A DNA stretch of 64,000 nucleotides from Haberlea rhodopensis (GCA_907163345.1 CAJQUN010000021.1:6014001-6078000), one strand, 5' to 3'. Positions 24,036 through 36,460 are shown, numbered from the stretch's first letter. The notes: generated by a model from the sequence alone, not told the origin. Numbers and translations: made by a program.

Positions 24036-27000
24036 ATGGTTAGCCGCTCTAAATTTTCATTCCACGTCACCGGCGTGACAGCAGCCATAGCATACATCTA
24101 TTTATCGACGGTGTTCGTCTACGTTGACGTGTGGTTCGGGCTATGGTCTTCGCCGGGGATGCTAAACGCCGCTGTTTACACATTCTTGGCTGTCACGTGC
24201 ATCTTCTGTTATCGCCGGGCCATTTGTACTGATCCGGGACGGGTACCCGGAACATTCGTGCCGGATGTTGAGGAATCCGATAGCCCGGTCCACGAGATCA
24301 AGCGCAAGGTTTTGTCCCTAGTCTCTGTTTCATTGTTCTTTTACTTTCTTGAAATTTATGAAGAAATTCTTGAATCTGTTGCTTACCATTCTTGATAACA
24401 CTTTGTGAAAGTTGAATGATTTAGTGCCAGTTGATTCTCGTGATTCTAATATTGGGCTTCCTTTCAATTTCATACTTTGCTTTGAATTCCAATCAAGTAA
24501 TTAAATGCATTTTTTGAATAACTTTCTATGTTTTGAGAAGTTGATGTTATTGTTAATATATCAATATGGGGTATAGAATTTTACTTCCGTTTCAAGAATT
24601 TACCTTTCTACTGCTCTGATCTATGTGTATCGTGTGTGAGGTTGATGTTCATTCCTTGAACATGTTAGAAAAATCCATGCAGTAGATGGATTGAGTTTGT
24701 GGTCCTGCACCAAATATCTTTGTGAATTTTTTTACTCAGCTTGATCTGAAAAGATCGGATCAAGGCTCAGCTGTGCAAAATTCTTGTTATTCATTGTCCA
24801 CAAGGTGTCGGACTAGGCTCAAGGATCAGCTATCTACAGCTCTTACATCTTGACAAAAGCTTAAGCGCATTCATTTTTGAAGCACGCCTTAGCCATAAAG
24901 CCCCAACTTTGAAGCGCTTTAAGCTCAAACCGCCTTTTAAGCTTGATAAAAGTAATTCATTTTAGGATAGTAAATATAAGATGAGATGCAAGACAGAAGT
25001 CATTCATTTTCGCTTATGGACTAATAATAATTTTTCTTGTCGCCGTTGAATAGGTTGTAAAATATTAAATATTGGATTGTATGTGATGAAATTTTCTACC
25101 TATATTTAGGGTGAGTTGGTGTGGGTAATTAGGAAGGACAGATTAAACAATTTATCATAATCACATATTTGGTTAGATTTTTTGGGTCTGATCTTATGGC
25201 TAGGTCTGACTATCACTGTTTTCACTATAAGTTATCCCAGCTTGAGGATGTGATATTTATTAGTTGAAGGCAAGATTTCCCTCATTATCTCTCATCATAA
25301 TTCATAATTATCCCAAAATACCTAATTTTACATCTATTGACGATAAAAGATTAAGTAAGGGGGTCCAAGGGTTCTTGTTTTGCCCAAAATTACCCCACAA
25401 TAGCATCAGCAGAGCGGATTTGAGAAAACATCAGAGTGGCCACCTGATTTGAAGGTTTTATGGAGATAACAACTTTTACTCTGAGATATAAAATTAGAAA
25501 GAAAAAAAATCTAATAAAGCTGTGATTGATTGGGTTGGAGATTCAGATGAATTATTTGAAGGACGAGGGAGAATGCGATGGGAAACGCCACGAAATGAAA
25601 AGGATAGAGAATGGTTCAAAGCATTAAGCTTAGTCATGGAGTTTAAAAATTATGTGCAACTTGGAGAAAGAAGATATGGAGTTTTGCGTTGGTTTGAAAA
25701 AAATGAAAGTGGGCGGAAATTAGGGAAGATGAAAGAGAATGATGGGTAAGGGGATTGTTTTGAAAATAATATATGAGGGTGAAATTGTTAATTTACGATA
25801 ATTTTTATATTATCCCTCAAATATTCTGCTCAACCAATTAGTCGAATAATTATCTTCTATTTCAACATATCCCGAAATATCCCCTCATATCACACTTTTT
25901 ATCATTCAAATAGTATGTCACATTGTCATCCAGTTATGTCAACAAAACACACCCTTAGAATCTAGCATATCATGTGTTAGGGTGCTCATTTCTATAAAAT
26001 GCCTAGGCTCTTCAATGCCTAGAACCTTGCCAAACCTCATGCTTATCATAACTATCGAATCACTCCTTTGATATCAATAGCAAACAATTATCATTGAATT
26101 TGTCTTTCGGAATCTTACTAACATTACATGGTTTAGGTCTCTTTATTATGTGCTATGGCATTGCCTATTTACTATAGTCTCATTATATGAGTACTCTTTC
26201 TCTTAAATACCACTAAACAAGAAATAGTTGGGCTGTTTGGTTTCGTTTCCCCGTAACAAGAATAAAACGAATCAGTAACATTCATTTTCACTCTGTTTGC
26301 CCAAAATATACTCTCCTTTTCGTATCTCCTAGCATAATTTTTACTGCTAATTGAATTTTTTTGCATTCCCAAAAATATCATTTAGTAAACTATACATTAT
26401 GGCACCATTTGTAAAATTTTAATAATTTTATATCATGATATAGTATCACTACCAGATAGCATTTATGCAATTTGATGAGTCCAGTGAAGACTTTCTCTCA
26501 AAACATTACCTAACATATAGAATTCCCAAAACAAAGCCGAGCAAAGCATAAGTGGCTCCTGGACAATTTGCGTTTACTTTTTACCATGTTTTCACGTTTT
26601 GTGTTTGGGTGAGGGGTGTGGAAAGAGAAGTTTGAATATGGATGTTATTTGCTGCAAGCTGCATATTGAGCCTCACGGTTTTTGCAGGGTGGTGACTTAA
26701 GGTACTGCCAAAAGTGTTCCCACTACAAACCACCCCGTGCCCACCATTGCCGTATATGTAATCGATGTGTTTTACGAATGGTATGCATAGGCGACACCAT
26801 TGTTATGCAATATCTTGAATAATTTGTTAAAAATTGCTTCCTCTTTATGTAAGGATCATCATTGCATTTGGATCAATAACTGTGTGGGCCATGCAAACTA
26901 TAAGATCTTCTTTGTCTTCGTTTCTTATGCTGTTATCGCATGCGTATACTCCCTGGTATGTAAATTGTATTCTCCTCCCTCTCCCATGTATTTGTCATTA

Positions 27001-27718
27001 AATACTATACCGTAATGCAACACTTGGTTATTCTTTTCATGCTTCTCTGCTCATTGTTGCCTCAGGTACTTCTCATTGGCAGCCTGACAGCTGATTCTCG
27101 TAAAGCTTCTGAAGATTCTCTCAGAATCTTATATGTAATTTCTTCTCATTCTTTCTTAATCTTCTTAGATTCTATGGTCTTCGGTTGTTTAGCTCACCAT
27201 ATATGATTTAAAGTTCAGGTGATTTCAGGGTTATTGTTAGTTCCTTTAAGTTTGGCTATGGGGTTTTTTCTAGGCTGGCATATATACCTGATTATACACA
27301 ACAAAACTACAATTGAGGTTTGTGGCTTGAACACTTATCATGGTTTTATTTTTGGAAAATAAAATCATGCTACGCTGAATTGTTCCAATTTCCTTCAAAC
27401 AGTACCATGAAGGTGTGAGAGCCACGTGGCTCGCAGAAAAAGGAGGCGAAATCTATTTACATCCTTATGATATCGGTGTATATGAGAATTTGACAACGGT
27501 CAGTAGAACATCACTTCATTTCTTCTCTTGCCATTAATGAATTTATCTTGAAATTCTCATATAATTGGTCGACACATTTTACTTGGTCCGTTCATTCGAT
27601 ACAGATTCTTGGTCAGAACATTCTTTGCTGGTTTTGCCCCATGTCGGGACATCCTGGTTCGGGCCTTCGCTTTCCAACAAGGTATGATAATCTCATCGGG
27701 ACATCAAAGTCACCGTAA
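24036..27718 (+). CDS. DHHC protein S-acyltransferase, seven exons (PAT15/16-like)
   Basis: Seven exons: 24036-24308, 26688-26780, 26854-26955, 27066-27134, 27219-27317, 27403-27498 and 27605-27718. All junctions are phase 0 with GT/AG borders, giving 281 residues. The enzyme transfers palmitate to protein cysteines and is an integral membrane protein. Helices lie at about 11-30, 41-59, 139-163 and 180-205. Residues 66-68 are the DPG motif. The cysteine-rich domain (about 94-140) has CxxC at 98/101, HHC at 110-112, C115, C118, and the catalytic DHHC at 123-126. The TTxE motif is at 209-212. The order and the phrases [24 protein letters not shown] and [15 protein letters not shown] match the Arabidopsis PAT15/PAT16 group from memory. 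Intron 1 is 2.4 kb and probably carries transposon DNA. The gene looks intact; its substrate is unknown. Confidence 0.93.
25107..25957. mobile_element. Possible non-autonomous DNA transposon in intron 1 of the S-acyltransferase gene
   Basis: The intron contains a block starting TAGGGTGAGTTGGTG and ending CAACAAAACACACCCTTA, imperfect inverted ends of the common plant GGGTGTGTTTG style. I could not define a target duplication, so borders are tentative. The two short frames inside (25264 and 25522) have no recognisable domain. Confidence 0.35.
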
Positions 27719-28111
27719 ACGTGTTTTACTCGCCTGAAACCATAGACACGGCTAACAGGGAGTCACAGCTACCTAGCTTTCCGAAATAGAAAAGTTCCTC
27801 GGTCAAACAAGTTGTATGTAGAGATTTACTAACATGCATGGTGTACAAAAAAAGAGATAGGGACCCTCATTGGGTCACAACGGTAGAGGCAAGGAAGAAG
27901 TTGTAAATTGTGACCTTGTAAGTTCCAAAGATTTTCTAAACAATGTATGATTATGCTTTTGATTGATTATCAAATTATGAGGAGTTGTATTAGATATTGT
28001 AGCCTTTTGTACCGAAGCTGGGTTTTTAACCTTTATCGAGATGAGTTTAACCTAGCGTAAGATAGAAAAAAGTGGATCTCAGATACCAAATCAAAGTTGG
28101 ACCATTTGATG
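27719..28111. other. 3' UTR and spacer after the S-acyltransferase gene
   Basis: Presumed 3' untranslated sequence followed by non-coding spacer up to the tandem array. No gene is seen. Confidence 0.5.
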
Positions 28112-30052
28112 TAGCATGAGATCGTCTCATTCCCCTCTATTTATAATGCCAATTAATATTTTGCAAACTACTTTTTTGAAAACTATTTTGCAAAATGTAA
28201 TTGTAAAAGTGATGCCAAAAATTTTAAAATAGCACATTTTTCATAAGCAAGTGTGATCGAATCCACCATAAGCATATGTTGGATTTTCGTACCCCGGCGT
28301 CAGATCCAAACACACCGGAAAATAAACATAAACAGATCTAACCCGAGGATGGATCGAGCGCGCTGATTCATATGTTAACATACATAAATCGAATATAAAT
28401 GCGCGAAAAGAGATTACCGTTCACCTACGTAATTCTGACAGCAGTGACCCTCGAGTCCAACCAACCCGACCAGATCTATAAGCTCAGCACCAGTGCTAAT
28501 TTGATGTTAGCATTTCTATGAGAATGAATGAAATCAATCATCAAACCTAGAGAATGACTAATATATTTATAGTTGTCTAGCATGCGATCGTCTCATTTCC
28601 CTCTGTTTATAATGCCAATTAATATTTTGCAAACTACTTTTTTGAAAACTATTTTGCAAAATGTAATTGAAAAGTGATGCCAAAAATTGAAAATAGCTCA
28701 TTTTTCATAAGCAAGTGTGATCGAATCCACCATAAGCATATGTTGGATTTTCGTACCCCGGCGTCAGATCCAAACACAACGGAAAATAAACATAAACAGA
28801 TCTGACCCGGGGATGGATCGAGCGCGCCTGATTCATATATTACATACATAAATCGAATATAAATGCACGAAAAGAGATTAACGTTTACCTACGTAATTCT
28901 GACAGCAGTGACCCTCGAGTCCAACCAACCCGACCAGATCTATAAGCTCAGCACCAGTGCTAATTTGATGTTAGCGTTTCTATGAGAATGAATGAAATCA
29001 ATCATCAAACCTAGAGAATGACTAATATATTTATAATTGTCTAGCATGAGATCGTCTCATTTCCCTCTGTTTATAATGCCAATTAATATTTTGCAAACTA
29101 CTTTTTTGAAAACTATTTTGCAAAATGTAATTGTAAAAGTGATGCCAAAAATTGAAAATAGCTCATTTTTCATAAGCAAGTGTGATCGAATCCACCATAA
29201 GCATATGTTGGATTTTCGTACCCCGGCGTCAGATCCAAACACAACGGAAAATAAACATAAACAGATCTGACCCGGGGATGGATCGAGCGCGCCTGATTCA
29301 TATATTAACATACATAAATCGAATATAAATGCACGAAAAGATATTAACGTTCACCTACGTAATTCTGACAGCAGTGACCCTCGAGTCCAACCAACCCGAC
29401 CAGATCTATAAGCTCAGCACCAGTGCTAATTTGATGTTAGCGTTTCTATGAGAATGAATGAAATCAATCATCAAACCTAGAGAATGACTAATATATTTAT
29501 AATTGTCTAGCATGAGATCGTCTCATTTCCCTCTGTTTATAATGCCAATTAATATTTTGCAAACTACTTTTTTGAAAACTATTTTGCAAAATGTAATTGT
29601 AAAAGTGATGCCAAAAATTGAAAATAGCTCATTTTTCATAAGCAAGTGTGATCGAATCCACCATAAGCATATGTTGGATTTTCGTACCCCGGCGTCAGAT
29701 CCAAACACAACGGAAAATAAACATAAACAGATCTGACCCGGGGATGGATCGAGCGCGCCTGATTCATATATTAACATACATAAATCGAATATAAATGCAC
29801 GAAAAGATATTAACGTTCACCTACGTAATTCTGACAGCAGTGACCCTCGAGTCCAACCAACCCGACCAGATCTATAAGCTCAGCACCAATGCTAATTTGA
29901 TGTTAGCGTTTCTATAAAAATGAATGAAATCAATCATCAAACCTAGAGAATGACTAATATATTTATAGTTGTCTAGCATGAGATCGTCTCATTTCCCTCT
30001 ATTTATAATGCCAATTAATATTTTGCAAACTACTTTTTTGAAAACTATTTTA
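28112..30052. repeat. Tandem array of a 466-bp unit that contains a Copia LTR fragment
   Basis: Units begin TAGCATGAGATCG at 28112, 28578, 29042, 29508 and 29974, giving spacings of 466, 464, 466 and 466. The fifth is cut off at about 30052. The second part of each unit starts TGTTGGATTTTCGTACCCC and continues CAGATCCAAACACAACGG, AAATAAACATAAACAGATCT, GACCAGATCTATAAGCTCAGC. This parallels the LTR of the Copia element at 5918-6299 block by block. The first ~160 bp (TTATAATGCCAATTAATATTTTGC...) is not LTR-like and is probably original flank. Units 2-4 are nearly identical, so amplification is recent. The 77-84-residue frames repeated here are artefacts of the array. Confidence 0.9.
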
Positions 30053-31641
30053 TTACTTTATGCTGGACTTCAGTTTCCAAGTTCACACTTTCATTAATTA
30101 ACAATGACGACTGATAATGTTGGTTCAAAAGCTTTTTTAGATATTAGGCATATCTTCAATTCAAGAACGATGATCAGATCAATAAATCAAAGTGTAGAAT
30201 ATATATTCTTTCACAAAAAAACATTTCCACAAAGTTACGCAATTTTTATTTAATTTTTTATTTTTACAAATTTTTTTTTTAAAAAATAAAACATTGTGAT
30301 ACGAACTTGTGAGAGAACTATGCGTTTAGAGGATGAAAAAAGCAATTTTCAAATGAACAATATTTAGACTTTGACATGAAAGAAGGGAAATTCTTGCATG
30401 GATTGAGTGTGTGTCACGATCCATGCACCAACACACATAAATACTTATAAATACCTGTGAATTTATCTTTCGAGGTATATAATTCATGTTTAGGTTTAAT
30501 TTGAAATAATGTAAGTAATACTCATAAAATATTATTAGGATGGATATTTAATATATGTGTAGCATGTCATGTCATTTGTTATTATGGATGGAATTAGAAC
30601 GCAAGATGAGGGGGCAAAAAAATGATAATATGAAAATTTGGGGGACAATTATTTTAGGAGGGGCAAATACAATTTTAAGAGGTAATATATAATTTTGGAC
30701 GGATACAATTTTAGGTGTGGGGGTATACAATTTAAAGGGTAAGAAATTTTTTTTTTTGAAGGAGGCCAAGTCTAGTTGTACCTCCGCCCTTGCTTGCTAT
30801 GTATTTTTTTACTATATTATAATAATTAAGAGTAAAATTAACACCAATAATGTCATGGTATCATCACGTGATACTCACCCTAAGGGTGTGTTTGGTTTGT
30901 GTGATAGTGTTTATTTATCTTATGATTAATTTTTTGTCTCATGTTTGGTTTGTTTCTTTAAAAAAAAAAAACTTTATCCCGTCATATTTATCCTATTTTA
31001 ATCATACTTTGTAACAAAATTACATATATATCATTTCCCACATTTTTTTACTATTTAAAATATCAAATTCCCAATAAAAATTTCAACTTATTTCATATAA
31101 CATATCCCAAAATTTTGAAATTTCCTCCAAAATTTGAAATTTTCGCCAAAATTTGACATTCAAATTTTGAGTGTATTTTAGTAATTATACCAAACAATAA
31201 AATTAATCCATCCATTTAAAAGCATATAAAAAATAATGTAACTTATCACATCATATTATCTATCATCATCTCATAATTTTAATCATTATATTATTTATCT
31301 ATATCTTTCACTTCAAACAGTACCGTAAGGCACTAATTTATGTGATTCTTTTATGCTATTATAACATTATCGATAGGTTTCTTCCCCAAAACATTTAATC
31401 TGATAAATTGGATTTTGATATTTAGTTTAAGTTAGTTTAAGTTACTCATTCCCATCAAATGCTTCCAATTTAATCAGTATGAAATATAAATAGAATTATT
31501 TATGTTTTTACATAAGTAATGTTTTATATTTTATTTCATTTTATAAAAGGAACAATGTCTTTGTCTGAAATACAATTGAAAATAGTTCTCTTTTTTATAG
31601 GCGTGAGACGCTTACCACTTGAGTTAATGTATTTCTTCCAA
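30053..31641. other. AT-rich intergenic DNA with decayed transposon-like ends
   Basis: No gene is seen. About 30580-30800 resembles a worn element ending CCTCCGCCCTTG. A CCTAAGGGTGTGTTTGG motif at 30889 looks like the end of a MITE whose other end may lie near 31330, but I cannot show matching termini or target duplication. Confidence 0.45.
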
Positions 31642-32056
31642 GCTATGTTGCACCCATACTCCAAAAAATTTCACGGTCAAGTATCGGATACTTCTGGGAT
31701 ATGGCACCAATACGTATCTGATACGCCACGTGGCGTATCTGGGAACAAAAAATAAGTTTTTATTTCGGATACGGTCAAGATACGCCGCTGATCGTTATCC
31801 GGCTCGGCTTAGATACTGAAAATTTCGGAATTTTTTAAAAAATAGGCTAAAATTAGATTATTTAACTTAATCCCTATTTCCTAACCACTTTAATGTGTTT
31901 ATGTTGATTATATGCTTGAAATTTTTAGATGTCCTGGATTAATATTTTACCATTTGTCGTGAAGTTGGTGAGTTTGCAACTTTATTCTGATTTCCATTGT
32001 GTTTAATATTGATTATATGCTTGAAACTTGATTTCTTACAAATATTATTAATTATA

Positions 32057-32097
<41 letters not shown>

Positions 32098-32217
32098 TAA
32101 TTAATAAAATTTGCCGTATCCGGACGTATCGTATCCTACAAATTTCGAAAATCCCGTGCAGTCGTACCCATATCTACGTATCCACATATTCACATATTCG
32201 TATCTGTGCAACATAGC
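31642..32217. mobile_element. MITE with GCTATGTTGCAC inverted ends
   Basis: The left end GCTATGTTGCAC (31642-31653) and right end GTGCAACATAGC (32206-32217) are exact complements. The flanks TTCCAA (31636-31641 and 32218-32223) form a direct duplication. The 576-bp interior has no coding frame. It contains repeated ATACG/GTATC words and a (TA)n microsatellite at about 32053-32094. This is a non-autonomous DNA transposon. The superfamily is uncertain because the 6-bp duplication is not diagnostic. Confidence 0.75.
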
Positions 32218-32604
32218 TTCCAAGCAATCTCAATCTCTTATATATAAGCAATTTAAATATATATATATAAAATATAACATTTAAAAGCTCATTAATTATT
32301 ATCAGTAACTATCGGTGGACAAGTTGATCGATTTTTATTTGAAATTTAAAAAGAATGGGTAAATAGTCACTTTGTTTTCTTTAGTTGTTTTGTTGTATTT
32401 TTTGATCGGTTCTTTTTTTTATTTATTCGGTAATTGCTTGATACTACATTGAATTTGTAGTTTTAAATTAACCCATGTATTATCTATTTTATGTATTATG
32501 TTACAAACATAACATGTTTGTGGCGTCTGCTAGATTTATTAAAAAAAAAACGCTTAAGATAAAAAGCAATTTGACAATCCCAAAACAATCCCTCTGTCTC
32601 TGCT

Positions 32605-32870
32605 TAGTGGGTGTTTGCAAATGCTTTTGCAAATTGTTTATCAGCTTTTCAGACAAAAAAATAGATTTTGAGTGTTTTATTTTCTTGCTTCTGCTATTGC
32701 TTCTCTAAAAATAAGTAGAAAAAGAAGAAGCTGAGAAGCATGTTTTAAAGCTGTTTTTTTTTTATTTTAATAGCAAACACTTAATGCATTTACTTAAAAA
32801 GTAAATTTTTTCAACTTTAAAGAAAAAAAAGATAAAAGTGTTTTGAATAAGCAATTACAAACACACCCTA
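32605..32870. mobile_element. Small hAT-like MITE
   Basis: The left end TAGTGGGTGTTTGCAAATGC and the complement of the right end TAGGGTGTGTTTGTAATTGC match with few differences. The ~266-bp interior is AT-rich and non-coding. No clear 8-bp target duplication is visible. Confidence 0.5.
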
Positions 32871-32957
32871 AATTTTAGTGTGGTAGATGATTAACTAAAT
32901 TTGAGTTCAGCGGCTCATCAAAATAGAAATTATCATTGTATGAAAACATGAAAACGC

Positions 32958-33030
32958 CGCCGTCTGTGGGAATCGAACCCACGACCACGTGGTTAAAAGC
33001 CACGCGCTCTACCAGCTGAGCTAAGACGGC
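32958..33030 (-). tRNA. tRNA-Lys (TTT)
   Basis: A 73-nt gene without CCA. The 5' arm GCCGTCT pairs fully with AGACGGC, with discriminator G. The D-arm contains AGCTCAGCTGGTAGAGC (A box), the anticodon loop CTTTTAA gives anticodon TTT, and the T-arm contains GGGTTCGATTCCC (B box). There is no intron. It is flanked by MITEs but is itself intact. Confidence 0.96.
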
Positions 33031-33543
33031 TTATTGTCAACCCGTTAGACATAACTTTATAAATATTAAACCACCAAACAAGCACGTTGTCAAATGTCCA
33101 AGAAAAATGTGAGCATCCTTTTTGTCACTTTTTTCCTTTTATCACTTTTTCTTTTGTGGTTTATAATTCAAACTTTTTGTAACTATTTGGTTATAGATTC
33201 AGCAGCATGATTGCAATTAGTGGAAGATTTATCAATTCATAGCCCACTTTAAGATTTATCATGGGGTACCATTAATTTTCTTGATTTCAATAATATTTTC
33301 CTACTCTTTTGAATTCACCAAAGTCAAATTAAGATAGTAACAAATTACCCCCAATAAACAACTTTATATCCATCCTACTCCCACAAACATTTGTTTGGTA
33401 CCAAAAAACTTGTAAATGTGTGTTTGCAATTGTTTATTTAAAGCACTTCTATGTTGTTTTTTATTATAGTTGAAAAATGTTGTTTTAACCAAAAGCATCG
33501 AGTATTTGCTATTTTAAAAAAATAGCTTAATAAACTGCAATTA

Positions 33544-34236
33544 CAGTAAAACATTCATAAATTAATACTCGATAAATTAATAACATCTATAAAATAATAT
33601 TTTTTCTCGGTCCCAACTTGGGCCAGTGTAAAAAATTAGTATTTTGATTAATTAATAAGATAATAATTTTTAGAAAGTCCGTTATATAAATATATAGTCC
33701 CATTAATATCATAAATTAAAAATTTCTTAAAATTACAAACATAAGATGACAATTTAGTAAAATAAGAATCTATTGTTGTTTTTTAGTTTCTCAAAATTTA
33801 GATCGTTTGATTTAATCTCCGACTTTTCTTATTACATTCAAGAGCTCTGGTGTAGTATTCTCGACCATGACAAAAAATTGTGAAGAGTTATTGCCACTAT
33901 GAATGCTTCATTTAGCGTGATTGTTAGTTGTACCAAAAGTAGTGAATTATCCCCAGTTTAAATCGTAATAAGATTTTCAATGACACTACCCACAATTTCT
34001 CCTAAGCATTTGGATCTCTGAACATTAATCATTTTCATCCGGATAATCCAATAGATGATTGACATCTAGGGTAACCAAGATCATTAATCATAGTCTCAAG
34101 CTCATGAATACTTCTTTTAGAAGTTGATTCATTTAAGTTCGTTGCAGCTGACTATGAATTTATCGATTAATTAATATATCTCTAAATTAATAAAATGTCA
34201 TGGTCCCAACAATATTAATTTATAGAGGTTTTACTG
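33544..34236. mobile_element. pogo-like (Emigrant/Lemi type) DNA transposon, 693 bp
   Basis: Left end CAGTAAAACATTCATAAATT; right end complement CAGTAAAACCTCTATAAATT. Both ends are flanked by TA. These termini match the Emigrant type of plant pogo/mariner elements. The interior carries only decayed traces, on the minus strand, of the transposase C-terminus that is clearer in the copy at 34661. It appears to sit in an older MITE-like sequence (GTTTGCAATTG near 33424, CAATTGCAAAC near 34329). Confidence 0.75.
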
Positions 34237-34660
34237 TAATTACAAAATTGTTATCACATAAGTTAATACAGTCAAAAACATGTCTTGTTACCCTATTTCT
34301 GCTTTTACCTGCTTTATTTTATAGAAACAATTGCAAACATAAGGAAATCAAACACCGAAACATCTGATCTTTTATGTCTAAAAAACAAATAAGTATTTTT
34401 GAGAATCATTTACAAAGCGCATGTAAAAGTGACTATGCACTAGGTTTTGTGGCATTTATTATTGATTGGCCCTTTTCATTTGGTGGCATTTATTATTAAA
34501 TGACCCTTTTCATCGTATGAGTTAGGCATTCCCCATCTTACTTTTATTGCAAGGTCACTATAACAAATGTAAACGTTATATAGGGTCGGATAAAATATTT
34601 GTGAAAAAATAGATAAAAATTGTAACTTTTTTATTCAGGGAACCAACTAAAGAAGACGTA

Positions 34661-35361
34661 CAATAATGCCTCCATACGTTAATACTCGATAAATTAATAA
34701 GTTATGTAAAATAATAGTTTTTTCTTGGTCCCAACTTGGCTCAGTTTAAAAAATTAATAATTTTGATAAATTATTATAAGATAATAATTTGTAAGAATAC
34801 AATTATATAAATCTATAGTCCGTTAATATTATAAATTAATAATTTTCTAAAATTACAAATATAACTATGACAATTTGGTAAAATAAGAGTTCACTATTGT
34901 TTGTTTTTTTTCTCGAAATTTAAATCTCCAACTTTTCTCATTGCATTCAAAAGCTCTAGTGTTGTGTTGTCGAACTGTAACAAAATTGTGAAGATTTTTT
35001 GTTCCAATGAGTGCTTCTTTTCGCGTGATTGGTACCAAATGTACCGAATTATCATCAGCTTCATCTTCAACAGAATGTTCAATGACATTGACCACAATTT
35101 CTTTTAAACTTTTGGATCTCTGGACTGTTATTATTTTCACCCAAATAATCCAATAGGTGATTGACATCTATTTTATTGTGGCAACCGGACTGTAAATCAT
35201 ATTCTCAAGCCCATGAATGTCTCACAAGTTTGTTCATTTAGGTTTCTTGAGGTTAATTCAATCTTTAAATTGATAAATTATTGCTTTATTGATTAATTAA
35301 TATTTTTTAAATTAATATAATTTCATGATCCCATCATTATTAATTTGTTGAGATTTTATGG
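34661..35361 (-). mobile_element. pogo-like DNA transposon with transposase tail remnant
   Basis: Homologous along its length to the element at 33544 (TTAATACTCGATAAATTAATA near the left end, CGGTCCC/TGGTCCCAACTTGG next). Terminal motifs are worn but flanked by TA. A minus-strand 100-residue frame (34865-35167) reads ITRKEALIGTKNLHNFVTV, FKFREKKQTIVNSYFTKLS. This resembles the C-terminal tail of plant Tigger/pogo transposases (K.EAL..L..LH.F, then a KKQTTIDSYF-type end). The catalytic DDE domain is absent, so it is non-autonomous. Confidence 0.75.
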
Positions 35362-35771
35362 TACAAGAGAGAGACATTTTAGCTCCGAGTGACAGAGTTG
35401 GATAGACAACAGCAAACATCTAATCCTTGAATTCATAATGAAAAAAATTCAAGATTCCCACCGCCAAAACGAAGTTCAATGATCGTAGAACATTTCCTAC
35501 TCTGCATCAAAATCCTCAGACAGGAAAAGCCATGTTCTCACAGGTCTTATAAGGTACAAAAACAAGCATAACCATGAAAAGGAAACTATACAAAGCTTCA
35601 CAAATATAGATACACATATCAAGAACAAGTTCTTGCTAAAATCACCTTTAAGCTGAAGAAGCTTTACGTGTCAAGGGATGGCCTTGGATATGCCACTGGT
35701 GAATGTTTTTTTTCAGCGTTGCCCCTCTCAGACTTAGGTTCCCCTTCGGTTGGCTTGGCTTATTACTCCGG

Positions 35772-36290
35772 TTATCCCTTTGCTCGAGTGTCCTTCGAGT
35801 CCTGGAGTTTCTCTAACATGGATACCACATTGTCCATATGTGGCCTCGACCTTGCGGATATGCTTAGGCATTGGTGTGCAAGATTAGCTGCCTTCATGGC
35901 TCGTCCCAAAGAGTACTGCCCTTTAAGACGGGTGTCGATAACATGAAATATCCTACATTTGTTGGTGAGGTAAGGTTTCGCCCACTCAACTAAATTGTGT
36001 TCCCCTGATGGACGATTCTTGTCTATGGCTTTCTCACCGGATAAAATTTCTGGAAGTACCACACCAAAGCTGTATGCATCGCTCTTCGCAGTCAAATGAC
36101 CTTAATAACAAGGAAATTGGTTATTTCAGTAAAGAAAAAATGTTTCTTGATTAATAAAACGAGGAGCCTCGAGTCAGAATGCTCTATACCAGTGGAAAGA
36201 TGGAGCAGCATATCCGTAAGTTCCCATTACTCGTGTGGATACATGATTCTTATATCCAATTGGACTTTCATGCCCGAGACCGGAGAGCGT
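35772..36290 (-). pseudogene. Receptor-like cytoplasmic kinase (PBL/RLCK-VII) fragment
   Basis: Two minus-strand exon pieces. The upstream piece (about 36290-36190) reads GHESPIGYKNHVSTRVMGTY then GYAAP, the activation-segment end of an RLCK-VII kinase. Its last residues (SFHW) replace the usual EYxATG before a GT donor. The downstream piece (about 36100-35772) reads LTAKSDAYSFGVVLPEILSG, NLVEWAKPYLTNK, IDTRLKGQYSLGRAMKAANL and RSRPHMDNVVSMLEKLQ, then stops. These are kinase subdomains VIII-XI. The N-lobe, HRD and DFG parts are missing. The 5' side is cut near the Athila element at 36461, so the insertion or a deletion removed it. It is not functional. Confidence 0.8.
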
Positions 36291-36460
36291 GACACGGCGT
36301 TAATTACAAAAATTAATTCAAAATCAACAAGTATCGTATACAGATATATGATAAAAACCAGTCTGTTTAGTCCATAACAATAATTATCTTTACAAATGAA
36401 AATCAAATCGAACAATTTATTCGTAAACCTTAGTTCTAACAAAGTTTGCGGAAGTGTAAC

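Noticed and set aside
24309..24395. Continuation of the S-acyltransferase frame past 24308
   Set aside because: The frame after HEIKRK reads intron sequence; GT at 24309 and the [10 protein letters not shown] exon at 26688 give the correct family text.
25522..25749. 75-residue frame in intron 1 of the S-acyltransferase gene
   Set aside because: Charged but without recognisable domain; lies in probable transposon DNA.
28649..29777. Repeated 66-84-residue frames on both strands (YESGALDPSPGQ type)
   Set aside because: They are the same stretch of the 466-bp LTR-derived array read in each unit, not genes.
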